Shown here in pieces: positions 51,015 to 61,600 of a stretch of DNA of 64,000 nucleotides. The notes under the pieces were generated by a model. That model searched no databases and was not told the DNA's origin. It saw only the letters and a program-made list of their open reading frames with translations. The stretch is taken from positions 1 to 64,000 of the forward strand of contig NZ_FRAD01000003.1 of the NCBI RefSeq assembly GCF_900142225.1. Direction: 5' to 3'. A program made the position numbers and the translations under genes. Position 1 is the stretch's first letter. Each line of letters begins with the position of its first letter. The stretch comes from Hathewaya proteolytica DSM 3090. GTDB taxonomy: Bacteria > Bacillota > Clostridia > Clostridiales > Clostridiaceae.

Positions 51015-51935
51015 TTATAAAATATTTTGTTTTTTATAAACAGATTCCTTATCTAAGCTAAGTCTGTTTTTTAATTCCTCTAAACTGCCGAATTTCATCT
51101 CATCTCTCAACCATTCTAGAAAATAAACTTTTATTTTGCATCCATATATATTTTCATTGAAATCTAGTATATGAGACTCTATACTTAATTTTGTACCGCT
51201 CACCGTAGGATTATAACCCACATTGGTTATTGCTTTATAAAATATATTGTTAAACTGAACTATTGTAAAGTAGACACCTCTTTTAGGTGTTATAAATCTA
51301 GAATCTAAAATAAGATTTGCAGTGGGAAAACCTAATACCCTACCAATTTCCTTTCCGTGTATAACAGTATCTTCTATGGAAAAATATCTTCCTAGATATT
51401 TTTTTACACTGGAAACTTGTCCATTAAGTATTAAGTTTCGAATAAAAGTGCTACTTACAATATTTTTATCTATAATAAAAGGTGGACATATATGCAATTT
51501 TAAATTATAGGTTGAGCATAGTTTTGATAGGAGTTCAATATCTCCCCTATTACCCTTTCCAAACCTATAATTAAACCCTACCACAATGCCATTAGCATTG
51601 TATTTGTCTGCCAGAGCGCATACAAAATCATCACATTCTGTATTCATACACTTAAAGTCAAACTTTTCAAATTTAACGTAATCTACGCCCTCAGCCTTTA
51701 ATAAAGATATCTTATCCTCATTAGATTGAATAAGTTTAGGCGCTTTTTCTGCATTTATAACTGTCATAGGATGATTGTCAAAAGTATAAACCATGCTGTA
51801 GCAGTTATTCTCTTTTGCCAAGCTTACAGTTTTTTTAATAAGTTCCAAATGTCCTAAATGTAAACCATCAAAGCTTCCCAATGCTATAAAGGTTTTATGC
51901 TTTAATTCTGTACATTTATCATCTAAAAGTATCAT
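51015..51935 (-). CDS. ribF: Bifunctional riboflavin kinase / FAD synthetase
   Basis: 306 residues. The N-terminal FAD synthetase has the nucleotidyl-transferase motif ALGSFDGLHLGHLELIKK (about 17-34) and GFNYRFGKGNRGD near 125. The C-terminal riboflavin kinase has GRVLGFPTANLIL near 195, then KRGVYFTIV and GTKLSIESHILDFNENIYG near 245. It converts riboflavin to FMN and FAD. It is the last gene of the rimP-nusA-infB-truB operon, 26 bases after truB. Confidence 0.96.
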   Translation of the reverse strand: MILLDDKCTELKHKTFIALGSFDGLHLGHLELIKKTVSLAKENNCYSMVYTFDNHPMTVINAEKAPKLIQSNEDKISLLKAEGVDYVKFEKFDFKCMNTECDDFVCALADKYNANGIVVGFNYRFGKGNRGDIELLSKLCSTYNLKLHICPPFIIDKNIVSSTFIRNLILNGQVSSVKKYLGRYFSIEDTVIHGKEIGRVLGFPTANLILDSRFITPKRGVYFTIVQFNNIFYKAITNVGYNPTVSGTKLSIESHILDFNENIYGCKIKVYFLEWLRDEMKFGSLEELKNRLSLDKESVYKKQNIL

Positions 51936-51960
51936 AAAACCACCTCTTTATAGTGACTTT

Positions 51961-52836
51961 CTAGAATGAACATTCTAATTTAAGATAATCTGCTTCCCTC
52001 TTGCACAATCCCAAGAAAACCCCTGTTTCGCCGTAAGTCCTATACAAACCATTACTTTGAATTTTTGAGATTAGTCTATAGTCTTTTACAGTTACACCAT
52101 TGGTAAGCAATTTTTCAAAATATGCATCAACATCTAAAGATGGTAGGTGAGAAAATAATGATTCAATGCTAATCAAATAATTTTCCACATTTTCAGGAAG
52201 AAGTTCACTTAGTGTTACAGCATTATCTATATGAAACCTTCCCGCTACTGTGCGCCTTAAATTGTATATATAAGCACCACATCCAAGCTTTTCACCAATG
52301 TCATAAGCTAAACTTCTTATATATGTACCCTTAGAACATTTCACTTTAATTTTTATAAATGGAACATTGTATTCCAAAAGATTTATAGAGTATATGGTCA
52401 CTTGTCTTGTTGGAACCTCAAATTCGACTCCATTTCTAGCTAGATCGTACATTCTTTTTCCATTAAGCTTTAAAGCAGAATATTTAGGAGGTTTCTGAGA
52501 AATTTCTCCTGTTAATGACACAAGCACCTTCTCCAACTCATCCTTTGTTATGTCAATTGGAAACATATCAGTTACTACTCCTTCAGAATCGTATGTATCA
52601 GTGTTTTCTCCTAGCTTAATTTCAGCAATGTATTCTTTATCATCATTTATAAGGTAGTTTACAGCTTTTGTCCCTTTGCCAATGCAAATAGGCAGAACTC
52701 CTGTAGCCATAGGATCTAAAGTCCCTGTATGTCCTATCTTTTTCATGTCTAAGATGCGTTTCATATCTCTTACCACATGAAAGGAAGTCACTTCTTTTGG
52801 TTTATCGATTATAATTATGCCGTTAAGTTGTTTCAT
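51961..52836 (-). CDS. truB: tRNA pseudouridine-55 synthase
   Basis: 291 residues. The catalytic Asp lies in KIGHTGTLDPMATGVLPICIGKGTK near 32-56, with KPPKYSALKLNGKRMYDLARNG near 118 and CSKGTYIRSLAYDIGEKLG near 173 completing the TruB signatures. A short C-terminal PUA-like segment follows. It makes the T-loop pseudouridine of all tRNAs. The start overlaps the DHH phosphatase gene by 14 bases. Confidence 0.97.
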   Translation of the reverse strand: MKQLNGIIIIDKPKEVTSFHVVRDMKRILDMKKIGHTGTLDPMATGVLPICIGKGTKAVNYLINDDKEYIAEIKLGENTDTYDSEGVVTDMFPIDITKDELEKVLVSLTGEISQKPPKYSALKLNGKRMYDLARNGVEFEVPTRQVTIYSINLLEYNVPFIKIKVKCSKGTYIRSLAYDIGEKLGCGAYIYNLRRTVAGRFHIDNAVTLSELLPENVENYLISIESLFSHLPSLDVDAYFEKLLTNGVTVKDYRLISKIQSNGLYRTYGETGVFLGLCKREADYLKLECSF

Positions 52837-53794
52837 TTAAATATTCCTTTATAATTTCAAGCAATTTTTTTTTGGTGGTTTCTATGTCCATATATGTTGC
52901 AAAACCAGAAGCTCTTGTATGGCCGCCGCCTCCAAAGTGCTCTGCAATACTGCGAACATCAATATACTCTTTAGATCTCAAGCTCACCTTTGTCATATCT
53001 TCATTTTCTTTTAATAATACAGCCATCTCCACTGTACCTATTTTCATTCCAAAATCTATAATGTCAGAAGAATCTTCGTTTTTTAGCATTAGTTCATCAA
53101 TATAACATTGTTTAAGGGTAAGAATGGCTATTTTATCGTGGAACATAAGTTCCAACCCATCAATAACTTTTCCATAAAGCTTAATTTTACCATAAGATCT
53201 ATTTTCGAATAATAGTCTATGCATTTTTGAAAAATCAATACCAGTGCTAATCATTTTGCCAGCAATTTCATGGGTTCTTAAAGTGGTATTAGAAAATTTA
53301 AAAGAGCCTGTATCAGTTACTAAAGAAGTATATATACACATAGCTATGTCAGCTATTAAATTTACGCCAAGTTCCAACATGATACTATATATTATTTCTC
53401 CCACAGCTGCTGCTGTTGTATCCACATAGTTTAAATCCCCGTACAATTCATTGCTTTTGTGATGGTCTATATTTATAACAGAATATGTCTTTGAATTGCA
53501 GTTTATATCTGCATTTATTCTTTCCACATTTCCGCAATCTAAAATCACCACAGCATGAGTGCCGGATTTTACATTAGGATTCATTTCAGAAAACTCACAA
53601 GAATACGGTAAAAATAAAAATGAGTCCGGTATGCATTCTTTGCTCATTATGTAAGCATCTTTACCTATACTTCTTAGAATTTGCAAAAGAGCCAAAGCAC
53701 TGCCCAGGGAGTCACCATCAGGCGATGTGTGGCAGGATATGCCAATCCTCTGAGCAGATTTTATGGCTTCAATTATTTCATTGAGCTTATTCAT
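52823..53794 (-). CDS. nrnA: DHH/DHHA1 nanoRNase / pAp phosphatase NrnA-like
   Basis: 323 residues from the ATG at 53794; a TTG at 53806 is an alternative start. The DHH domain has SCHTSPDGDSLGSALALL, VILDCGN and NIDHHKSNELYGDLNYVDTTAAAVGEIIY (metal ligands). The DHHA1 domain near 285 has FGGGGHTRASGFA. Family members hydrolyse 2-5-base RNAs and 3'-phosphoadenosine 5'-phosphate. The position between rbfA and truB is the usual one in firmicutes. The gene overlaps both neighbours. Confidence 0.93.
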   Translation of the reverse strand: MNKLNEIIEAIKSAQRIGISCHTSPDGDSLGSALALLQILRSIGKDAYIMSKECIPDSFLFLPYSCEFSEMNPNVKSGTHAVVILDCGNVERINADINCNSKTYSVINIDHHKSNELYGDLNYVDTTAAAVGEIIYSIMLELGVNLIADIAMCIYTSLVTDTGSFKFSNTTLRTHEIAGKMISTGIDFSKMHRLLFENRSYGKIKLYGKVIDGLELMFHDKIAILTLKQCYIDELMLKNEDSSDIIDFGMKIGTVEMAVLLKENEDMTKVSLRSKEYIDVRSIAEHFGGGGHTRASGFATYMDIETTKKKLLEIIKEYLNETT

Positions 53795-54140
53795 CTTTAT
53801 GTTCAATACTCTTTAAAATAGAATTTATGTGCATACCATAAGCAAGACTATCATCTTTTTCAATTATTATCTGAGGTATATGTCTTAATTTTATAAGATG
53901 ACCCAATTCAGACCTTATAAATCCCTCTGATTTTTTTAGAGCATCAAAAGACTTGCTTTCATCCTCTTCATTTGCAAATATGCTGACGTAAACTTTAGCA
54001 TAGCTAAGATCACTAGTAACATCTACTCTTGTAACACTAATCATGGCTGATAGTCTAGGATCCTTTATTTTAGTTTGTATTATTGAACTAATATGCTTTC
54101 TCATTTCTTCATTAATTCTACCACTTCTATACTTTGCCAT
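53787..54140 (-). CDS. rbfA: Ribosome-binding factor A
   Basis: 117 residues. The KH-like fold is recognised from INEEMRKHISSIIQTKIKDPRLSAMISVTRVDVTSDLSYAKVYVSIF and the C-terminal LRHIPQIIIEKDDSLAYGMHINSIL. It matures the 16S rRNA 5' end and helps cold-adapted 30S assembly. ATG follows AAAGGAGTTAAAT, 11 bases after infB. Confidence 0.96.
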   Translation of the reverse strand: MAKYRSGRINEEMRKHISSIIQTKIKDPRLSAMISVTRVDVTSDLSYAKVYVSIFANEEDESKSFDALKKSEGFIRSELGHLIKLRHIPQIIIEKDDSLAYGMHINSILKSIEHKDE

Positions 54141-54151
54141 ATTTAACTCCT

Positions 54152-56239
54152 TTATAAACTTTGCGGCTTAATTTCCTCCATGGTAAAGGCTTCTACTATA
54201 TCGCCTTCTTTTATATCGTTGAATTTCTCGATACTTAAACCACATTCATATCCACTGTTAACTTCCTTAACATCATCTTTAAATCTCTTAAGAGATGCAA
54301 GAGTTGATTCAAAAATAACTATACCGTCTCTTACAATTCTCACACTGCAATTTCTTGTAAGCTTGCCATTTAGAACATAGCATCCTGCAATGGTTCCTAT
54401 ATTTGAGATTTTGTATACCTGTCTTATCTCACAAGAACCAAGAATAACTTCTTTGAACTCAGGGTCTAAAAGTCCCACCATAGCGTCTTTTACGTCATCT
54501 ATTGCATCGTATATAACTCTATAAGTTTTAATGTCAACTTCGTCTTTATCTGCTAGAGATACTGCATTGGCATCTGGTCTAACGTTAAAGCCTAAAATAA
54601 TTGCATTAGATGCCGAAGCCAATATAACGTCTGCTTCTGTTATAGCACCAGTTGCTCCGTGGATAACTCTTACTTTTACGTTATCAGTGCTAAGCTTTTC
54701 AAGTGACTGTGAAAGAGCCTCTACAGATCCTTGAACATCGGCCTTTACCACAAGGCTAAGCTCTTTAATAGAACCTTCTTGGATTTGTTTGTATAGGTCC
54801 TCAAGAGAAACTTTGTGAGATTTCATTAACCTCTGTTCACGCATATTTTGTCTTCTATTTTCTGCTGTGTTTCTAGCAGTTTTTTCATCTTTCATAACCA
54901 CGAATTTATCGCCAGCTTCTGGCACTTCTGATAATCCTAAGACAGCTATAGGTGTAGATGGACCTGCCTTTTTAATATTTTTGCCTGTGTCATCAAGCAT
55001 AGCTCTTATTCTTCCATAACTTGTTCCAACTACAATGGAATCTCCCACATGAAGAGTACCATTTTGTACGATTAATGTGGCAATGGCGCCTTTGCCCTTA
55101 TCTAACTCTGCTTCTATAACGGTACCCCTTGCTTTTCTTTCTGGATTAGCTTTTAATTCAAGAATTTCTGAAGTTAAAAGTACCATTTCTAGTAAAGTGT
55201 CAATTCCTTCTTTTGTGTGTGCTGATACAGGAACGCATATAGTGCTGCCACCCCAATCCTCAGGAATAAGATTGTATTCTGTAAGCTCCTGCTTAACCTT
55301 ATCGATGTTAGCTGCAGGTTTATCTATTTTGTTTATCGCTACAATTATTTCAACCCCAGCAGCTTTACAGTGATTAATAGCTTCTACAGTCTGTGGCATT
55401 ATACCATCATCAGCTGCAACAACTAATATTACAACATCTGTAACTTGTGCTCCTCTAGCTCTCATAGCAGTAAAAGCTGCGTGGCCAGGTGTATCAAGGA
55501 AAGTTATCTTCTCTCCTTTAATTTTTACTGTGTATGCTGCAACGTGCTGTGTTATTCCACCAGCTTCAGATGCAGTTACTCTAGTCTGTTTTATAGCATC
55601 CAGTAATGATGTTTTACCGTGGTCAACGTGGCCCATAACAGTTACTATTGGAGATCTTTTTATGGAATCTGAATCCTCATCATCCTCTTCTTGATCTTTT
55701 AGTTTTTCATCTTCGTCAATGCTCTTTTTAACTATTGAGACATTAAATTTTTCTCCAACTTTTTCCGCAGTATTAAAGTCGATGTTTTGGTTTATTCCTG
55801 CCATTACACCACAGAACATCAGTTGCTTTATTACATCTGTAGCTGATTCTCCAAGTTTCTCAGCTAGCTCACCAACAGTGATTTCGTTTTCAACTAATTC
55901 GATTACATTGCTGTCATCGTCCTCATCTTCCATATCATCCTCTTTTGATTGAGTTTGTGCAGAAGAGTCAGGATTTCTTTTGTTTTTCTTCTTTTTAGCA
56001 GCTTTTATCGCATCGGTATCTTCAAATTCTTCGTATTCGTTAGCAATATCATTGGCTCCCATTTTAGCTTTACTATCAGAATTTGATAGTAATTCTTTTA
56101 ACAGTTCCGCATCTTCTTCATCTATAACGCTCATATGATTTTTAACCTTTATGTCGAACTCTACTAAAAGGATGTTAATGAGATATTTTGTTGTAACGTC
56201 TAACTCTTTTGCTAATTCATATATTCTTACTTTTGCCAA
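54152..56239 (-). CDS. infB: Translation initiation factor IF-2
   Basis: 695 residues from the TTG at 56239, eight bases after GGGGG and two after the ylxQ stop; the GTG at 56248 lies against the ribosome site. A short N-terminal region with VRIYELAKELDVTTKYLI precedes an acidic/basic linker. The GTPase domain has GHVDHGKTSLLD near 207, DTPGHAAFTAMRARGA near 253 and NKIDKP near 307. Domains II-IV follow with AVLGLSEVPEAGD and the initiator-tRNA-binding C2 domain. The long N-terminal repeats of some IF-2 proteins are absent. Confidence 0.97.
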   Translation of the reverse strand: MAKVRIYELAKELDVTTKYLINILLVEFDIKVKNHMSVIDEEDAELLKELLSNSDSKAKMGANDIANEYEEFEDTDAIKAAKKKKNKRNPDSSAQTQSKEDDMEDEDDDSNVIELVENEITVGELAEKLGESATDVIKQLMFCGVMAGINQNIDFNTAEKVGEKFNVSIVKKSIDEDEKLKDQEEDDEDSDSIKRSPIVTVMGHVDHGKTSLLDAIKQTRVTASEAGGITQHVAAYTVKIKGEKITFLDTPGHAAFTAMRARGAQVTDVVILVVAADDGIMPQTVEAINHCKAAGVEIIVAINKIDKPAANIDKVKQELTEYNLIPEDWGGSTICVPVSAHTKEGIDTLLEMVLLTSEILELKANPERKARGTVIEAELDKGKGAIATLIVQNGTLHVGDSIVVGTSYGRIRAMLDDTGKNIKKAGPSTPIAVLGLSEVPEAGDKFVVMKDEKTARNTAENRRQNMREQRLMKSHKVSLEDLYKQIQEGSIKELSLVVKADVQGSVEALSQSLEKLSTDNVKVRVIHGATGAITEADVILASASNAIILGFNVRPDANAVSLADKDEVDIKTYRVIYDAIDDVKDAMVGLLDPEFKEVILGSCEIRQVYKISNIGTIAGCYVLNGKLTRNCSVRIVRDGIVIFESTLASLKRFKDDVKEVNSGYECGLSIEKFNDIKEGDIVEAFTMEEIKPQSL

Positions 56240-56240
56240 A

Positions 56241-56582
56241 CTATTCACCCCCGGCTTTCTTAGCTTCTATATATTTATTGTATAGAGCTACTAATCTTTC
56301 ACAATATTTTTTGTCGCATATTCCCAACACCATTAAATTCGTATTGTTCAATGCTTTTCCCATGTCATACACAATATCATCTTGCAGCCATGTAATATTG
56401 TATTTTTCACAGTAATTTATAAATTTTTTTGTAGAGTTTTCTGAAAGAGATGGAGAAATGAAAACTGCTACAATATTTTTTTTCATTATCTCAGCTTCTA
56501 CTTTGTTGTAACCCTCTTTTATATAAGCGGCCTTTTTACCTATGCCTAAGAAATTCAAAAAATTTTCCTTATTGCTATGCAT
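56241..56582 (-). CDS. L7Ae/L30e-like RNA-binding protein YlxQ
   Basis: 113 residues. The L7Ae fold is suggested by MKKNIVAVFISPSLSENSTKKFINYCEKYNITWLQDD and LNNTNLMVLGICDKKYCERLVALYNK. YlxQ proteins sit between ylxR and infB in firmicutes and probably bind kink-turn RNA; the biological role is not settled. The start overlaps ylxR by eight bases and the stop nearly touches infB. The motif is more divergent than in Bacillus. Confidence 0.85.
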   Translation of the reverse strand: MHSNKENFLNFLGIGKKAAYIKEGYNKVEAEIMKKNIVAVFISPSLSENSTKKFINYCEKYNITWLQDDIVYDMGKALNNTNLMVLGICDKKYCERLVALYNKYIEAKKAGGE

Positions 56583-56841
56583 TGGTTATTTCATCCTTTA
56601 ATTTGTCGTAAACCTCTTCTTCTATGTTGTGCCCTAAACTTCTGTCTAATCTCTTCGTTTTAAAAGCCTCATTAAAACAACATTGATTTTTGCAAACATA
56701 AGCCCCTCTTCCAGGTTTTTTTCCAGTAAGGTCAACGCTTATTTCTCCCTCTTTGTTTCTTACAATTCTAATCAATTCCTTTTTAGGCTTCATTTCCATG
56801 CAGCCCACACATCTTCTTTCTGGAACTTTCTTTGTCTTCAT
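56575..56841 (-). CDS. YlxR family nucleic-acid-binding protein
   Basis: 88 residues. The DUF448 signature PERRCVGCMEMKPKKELIRIVRNKEGEISVDLTGKKPGRGAYVCKN is near-complete, with the loop GRGAYVC conserved. YlxR proteins bind RNA and in some bacteria act as nucleoid-associated regulators. It sits between nusA and ylxQ as in other firmicutes and overlaps ylxQ. Confidence 0.93.
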   Translation of the reverse strand: MKTKKVPERRCVGCMEMKPKKELIRIVRNKEGEISVDLTGKKPGRGAYVCKNQCCFNEAFKTKRLDRSLGHNIEEEVYDKLKDEITNA

Positions 56842-56864
56842 AAAATCACTCCTATATAAAGTTA

Positions 56865-57953
56865 TTATGACTCTGTTACATTCATCTGGGAGCTACTTTT
56901 TATGTCAATCTTCCATCCTGTAAGCCTTGCTGCTAATCTAACATTTTGGCCTTCTTTACCGATGGCAAGGGATAATTGGCTGTCGTCTACCACAACTTTT
57001 GCCGCTTTTTCACTTTCGTTCTCTATATATACATCTAAAACTTTAGCAGGACTAAGTGAACTAGCTATATAGATTTTTGGATCTTCATTCCACTCTACTA
57101 TATCAATTTTCTCATTGTTTAATTCGTTTACTACGTTTTGAACTCTTATGCCCTTAGCACCTACACATGCACCCATAGGATCCACATTGTTGTCTTTTGA
57201 ATATACAGCTATTTTGCTTCTAGAGCCTGCTTCACGAGAAATAGATTTTATCTCCACAAGACCATCATGTATTTCTGGCACTTCCAATTCAAATAACCTT
57301 TTAACTAACATTGGACTAGTCCTTGAAAGAACAATCTGAGGTCCCTTAGTAGTAGCCTTAACTTGAGATATTAATAACTTTATTCTCTTGTTGAACTCGT
57401 AGTTTTCGCCAGGTATTTGCTCTTTGGGACCTACAATACACTCCATAGCTCCTATGTCCACAAATATATTTTCTTTGTCTTTTCTAGTTACAATACCCGT
57501 AATTATGTCATCTTTCTTTTCCACAAACTCTTCATAAAGAGCATTTCTAGATGCTTCTTTTATTTTTTGAACTACAATTTGCTTTGCCGCTTGTGCTGCC
57601 ACTCTTCCAAAGTTTTTAGGAGTAACTTCTATTTCTACAATGTCTCCCTCTTCATATCTTGGATCTATTTCCTTAGCTTCTTCTAATTCTATTTCATTGG
57701 ATTCATCCCATATTCCATCTTTAACTTCTTTCTGAGCGTATACATGGAACTCACCCGAATCAGAATCTATAGTGACTTTTACATTTTGAGTATTGTTGTT
57801 AAGATATTTAGCATAGACACTGGAAATATTCTTAGAACAATTTTTTTTGTACGCAGAAACTACCGCATCCTTTATAACATCAAATAAATATTCTTCGCTG
57901 ATGCCTTTTTCTTTGGCAATTTCCTTTAAAGCTGAAATAAATTCTTCACTCAT
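56865..57953 (-). CDS. nusA: Transcription termination/antitermination protein NusA
   Basis: 362 residues, the short Gram-positive type without C-terminal acidic repeats. The N-terminal polymerase-binding domain (about 1-130) is followed by S1 (ITGIVTRKDKENIFVDIGAMECIVGPKEQIPGE) and two KH domains with AVYSKDNNVDPMGACVGAKGIRVQNVVNELNNEKIDIVEW near 250 and LAIGKEGQNVRLAARLTGWKIDI near 330. It modulates pausing and termination. The ATG is one base after the rimP stop. Confidence 0.97.
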   Translation of the reverse strand: MSEEFISALKEIAKEKGISEEYLFDVIKDAVVSAYKKNCSKNISSVYAKYLNNNTQNVKVTIDSDSGEFHVYAQKEVKDGIWDESNEIELEEAKEIDPRYEEGDIVEIEVTPKNFGRVAAQAAKQIVVQKIKEASRNALYEEFVEKKDDIITGIVTRKDKENIFVDIGAMECIVGPKEQIPGENYEFNKRIKLLISQVKATTKGPQIVLSRTSPMLVKRLFELEVPEIHDGLVEIKSISREAGSRSKIAVYSKDNNVDPMGACVGAKGIRVQNVVNELNNEKIDIVEWNEDPKIYIASSLSPAKVLDVYIENESEKAAKVVVDDSQLSLAIGKEGQNVRLAARLTGWKIDIKSSSQMNVTES

Positions 57954-57954
57954 T

Positions 57955-58416
57955 TTAGTACTCCCCTTTTAAACTAATGGTAATAATATTTCTTCTATTT
58001 ACAGAAAGTAACTCATTTTTGAATTCTAAACTTATGTTTTCCTTATCAAAGCCCTTTAATACACATTCAATTTTTTTCTTTCCTTTGTGTGGTTCTCTTA
58101 ATTTTACATTTACTTTTGCTCCTATGTACCTATTAAGGTGTGCGTCGGTGTGCAGAGCTCTTTCTACTCCCGGAGAAGAAATCTCTAAGTAATATGATTC
58201 TTGTATAGGGTCTTTTTCATCTAACATATCACTTACTAATTTATTCACCTTAACACAATCATCTAAAATTATAGGTCTTTCAATATTGTCAATATAAACT
58301 CTAAGATAGTTTTCACCGTCTTCTTTTACAAACTCCATGTAGTATAAGTCGTATCCACATTGCTCAACTAAGGGCTCTATTAAACGTTTTACATTATCTA
58401 GTATAAATTGATTCAT
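57955..58416 (-). CDS. rimP: Ribosome maturation factor RimP
   Basis: 153 residues. The N-terminal domain has EQCGYDLYYMEFVKEDGENYLRVYID, followed by YYLEISSPGVERAL near 82 and a C-terminal SH3-like barrel. It assists 30S assembly. It is the first gene of the nusA-infB operon. The ribosome site before the ATG is poor (CGTTAGAA), while a strong AAGGAAGGTG 60 bases upstream has no start codon at the right distance. Confidence 0.94.
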   Translation of the reverse strand: MNQFILDNVKRLIEPLVEQCGYDLYYMEFVKEDGENYLRVYIDNIERPIILDDCVKVNKLVSDMLDEKDPIQESYYLEISSPGVERALHTDAHLNRYIGAKVNVKLREPHKGKKKIECVLKGFDKENISLEFKNELLSVNRRNIITISLKGEY

Positions 58417-58513
58417 TTCTAACGTTATGCAAAATCCATGAAAATCCGAAGGGATAATTCACTAGATTAATAACGGTTTTCACCTTCCTTTCATATGTAT
58501 AATTTGCCTAAAA

Positions 58514-58541
58514 ATAATATGTTATTAATTATTATAAGCAA
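58514..58541 (-). promoter_or_regulatory. Candidate promoter of rimP-nusA-infB operon
   Basis: On the minus strand TTGCTT (plus 58536-58541), a 16-base spacer and TATTAT (plus 58514-58519), immediately after the polC terminator. Confidence 0.45.
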
Positions 58542-58544
58542 AAA

Positions 58545-58603
58545 CGCAACCTTTACTGTTGCGTCTTTAAAAACGTAAAGAGCGGGTACAAACCCACTCT
58601 TTA
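58545..58603 (-). terminator. Tandem terminators after polC
   Basis: Two hairpins in series on the minus strand. AAAGAGTGGGT with ACCCGCTCTTT (58576-58601) is followed by ACGTTTTT. ACGCAAC with GTTGCGT (58547-58566) is followed by TTTTTGC. The second is a good terminator, the first a possible attenuator. The remaining stretch 58604-58696 is A/T-rich with nothing recognisable. Confidence 0.82.
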
Positions 58604-58696
58604 AGTTCTATCAAAACTATTAGAAGTCACTATTAAGTATTATACCATATATAGTCTACCCAATCAATATAATTAATATACTATTTTAAAAAATTC

Positions 58697-61600
58697 TTAA
58701 AAAAGACAAAGCTGATTCGTCTCTTGCAAATTATTAAGACAACCGTGCCTATCAAGGGTTTCTATGACTGTTTTTGTTAACTTACAGCGAACTCGAAGAT
58801 CTTCTTTTGAAATAAATTCACCATTCTTTCTATTCTCTTCTATATTTTGAGCTGCATTTACTCCAACTCCTGATAGGGCACTTAAGGCCAGGCGGATGTT
58901 ATCCCCCTCCACAGTGAATTTTTTCGCACTGGATTTGTATATATCAGCCCTTAAAAACTTTATTCCTCTTAGATACATCTCATGACATAATTCTAATATT
59001 GTTAAAAGGCCTTTATCCTTTGTGCTTATTTCGTTTCCTTGGTCGTAGAGCTCTTTCATTTTTTCCACAACAGCGTCATCACCTTTTATTATTAACTCCC
59101 CATCAAAATCGTCACCTCTTACAGTAAAATACGTGGCATAGTAAGCATGGGGATAGTGGACCTTAAAATATGCTATTCTTATGGCCATCATAACATAGGC
59201 CACAGCATGACCTTTAGGAAACATATACTTTATTTTCTTACAGGACTCAATATACCATTCTGGTACGTTATTATCCCTCATAATTTGCTCATGTTCCTCG
59301 GACAACCCTTTTCCCTTTCTTACTTTCTCCATAATAGAGAAGGCCGTTTTGGGAGGAAGTCCTTTATATATTAGATACACCATGATGTCATCTCTTGTTG
59401 CTATACAATCTTTTAGAGTGGTATACCCTTGGGTTATATAATATTGAGCATTGTTTATCCAAACGTCTGTTCCATGGGACAGTCCAGAAATTCTCACAAG
59501 ATCCGAAAAAGTTTCAGGTTTTGTATCCAAAAGCATTTGTCGAACAAATTTCGTTCCAAATTCGGGAAGTCCATAAGTTCCAACTTCACAACCTAATTGT
59601 TCCTTTGTTAGACCAAGAGCTTTGGGAGAAGTGAAAAGGCTCAGTACATCCTTATCATCTAAAGGAACTGTTTTAGGATCTATTTTTGTAATATCCTTTA
59701 ACATTCTAAGTATGGTTGGATCATCGTGTCCAAGTATATCTAATTTCAACAATCTACCACTTATAGAGTGGTAATCAAAATGGGTAGTAATAATATCAGA
59801 GTTTTGGTCATCAGCTGGATGTTGTACGGGACAGAAATTGTGTATATTGTTGTCACTAGGCACAACCATAATACCACCAGGATGTTGACCGGTGGTTCTC
59901 TTGACCCCAGTACAGCCCAAAGTTAGACGATCAATTTCTGCACTAGACACTTTTAAGTTCCTCTCTTCAAGGTACTTTCTAACGTAACCATAAGCAGTTT
60001 TTTCAGCTATGGTTCCTATGGTACCTGCTTTAAAGGTATGACCCTTGCCAAAGAGTACCTCTGTATACTTATGGATATCACCTTGATTATCTCCTGAAAA
60101 ATTCAGATCTATGTCCGGTTCTTTATCTCCATTGAACCCAAGAAAGGTTTCAAAAGGTATATCGAATCCATCTTTCTTAAACTGTGTTCCGCAGTGAGGA
60201 CACATCTTGTCTGGCATATCTACGCCACTTCCCACTGAACCATCCAATACAAACTCGCTGAATTTACAATTAGGGCATACGTAATGTGGGGGAAGTCCAT
60301 TAACCTCTGTTATATCTGACATGGTGGCCACGAAGGAAGAACCTACAGATCCTCGAGAACCAACCAAATATCCATCTTGGGTAGATTTGGCCACAAGTTT
60401 TTGTGCAATTAAGTACAATACGGCGTATCCATTGTTGATTATAGAATTAAGTTCTTTGTCCAATCTCTTTTGAATCACATCCGGAAGCTCTTCACCGTAA
60501 ATAGAATGGACCTTGTTCAGTGTCATATTCCTTATATCTTCTTCCGCACCTTCGATCTTAGGTGGAAATGTTTCATCAGGAATAGGTTTAATATTTTCAA
60601 TTGAATCCGCTATTAAATTTGTATTTGTTACAACAACTTCTCTAGCCACATCCTCACCTAGGTAGGAGAATTCTTTTAACATCTCTTCTGTGGTTTTAAA
60701 ATAAAGAGGTGGCTGATTATCGCTGTCAGTAAAACCTTGACCTGCCATCAGTATTCGTCGGTAAACCTCATCCTCAGGGTCTAAAAAATGTACATCCCCC
60801 GTGGCAACTACAGGAAGCCCCTGTAATTTTGATATATGATATATCTCCCTATTTAAATCCCTTAAATCTTCATCATTTTTACAGTAACCCTTTTGTTTTA
60901 AGAAATTATTATTTCCGATGGGTTGTATCTCTAAGTAATCATAAAATTTTAATAACTCTACCATATCCTCGTATTTTTTTCCGAAGAGTACTTTTCTAAA
61001 TACCTGGCCAGCCTCACAGGCTGAACCTATTATAAGCCCTTCTCTCTTTTTGTTGATAAGACTTTTTGAAAGGCGGGGCCGTTTATTATAAAAATCCAAA
61101 TTTGATGCAGATATTAGCTCATAGAGATTTCTAAGGCCTTGTTGATTTTTACAAAGGATAATTAAATGATATGTATCTGCTTTTTTTACATCAAACTCTT
61201 CTTTGTATCTGTTATTCAACTCTTCAAGATTCTCTATATTCCTCTCTTTTAACATAGAGATACAATTTAAGAAAATCTGTGTCATCACCTTTACACTGTC
61301 CTCAGCTCTATGAATATTGTCACAGAGAATTCCAAAATGTTTTGCTACTACTGTGAGCTTAAACTTCTTAACACCTGATACTAAATACCTGCACATATGC
61401 AAAATATCTAAATAACCATTGTTGATTTTTAAACCTAACAATTCACAGTTGTAATTTATAAAAGCCATAGACAATTCTATATCATAAGAAGTCAATATAG
61501 CGCCCTTACAAAACTCAATAAATTCTTTAAAGACATGTTCTAAAGGTTCACAATTTAACACCATGTCATTTGTTATTTTTGTATCTTCGCAGATATTATA

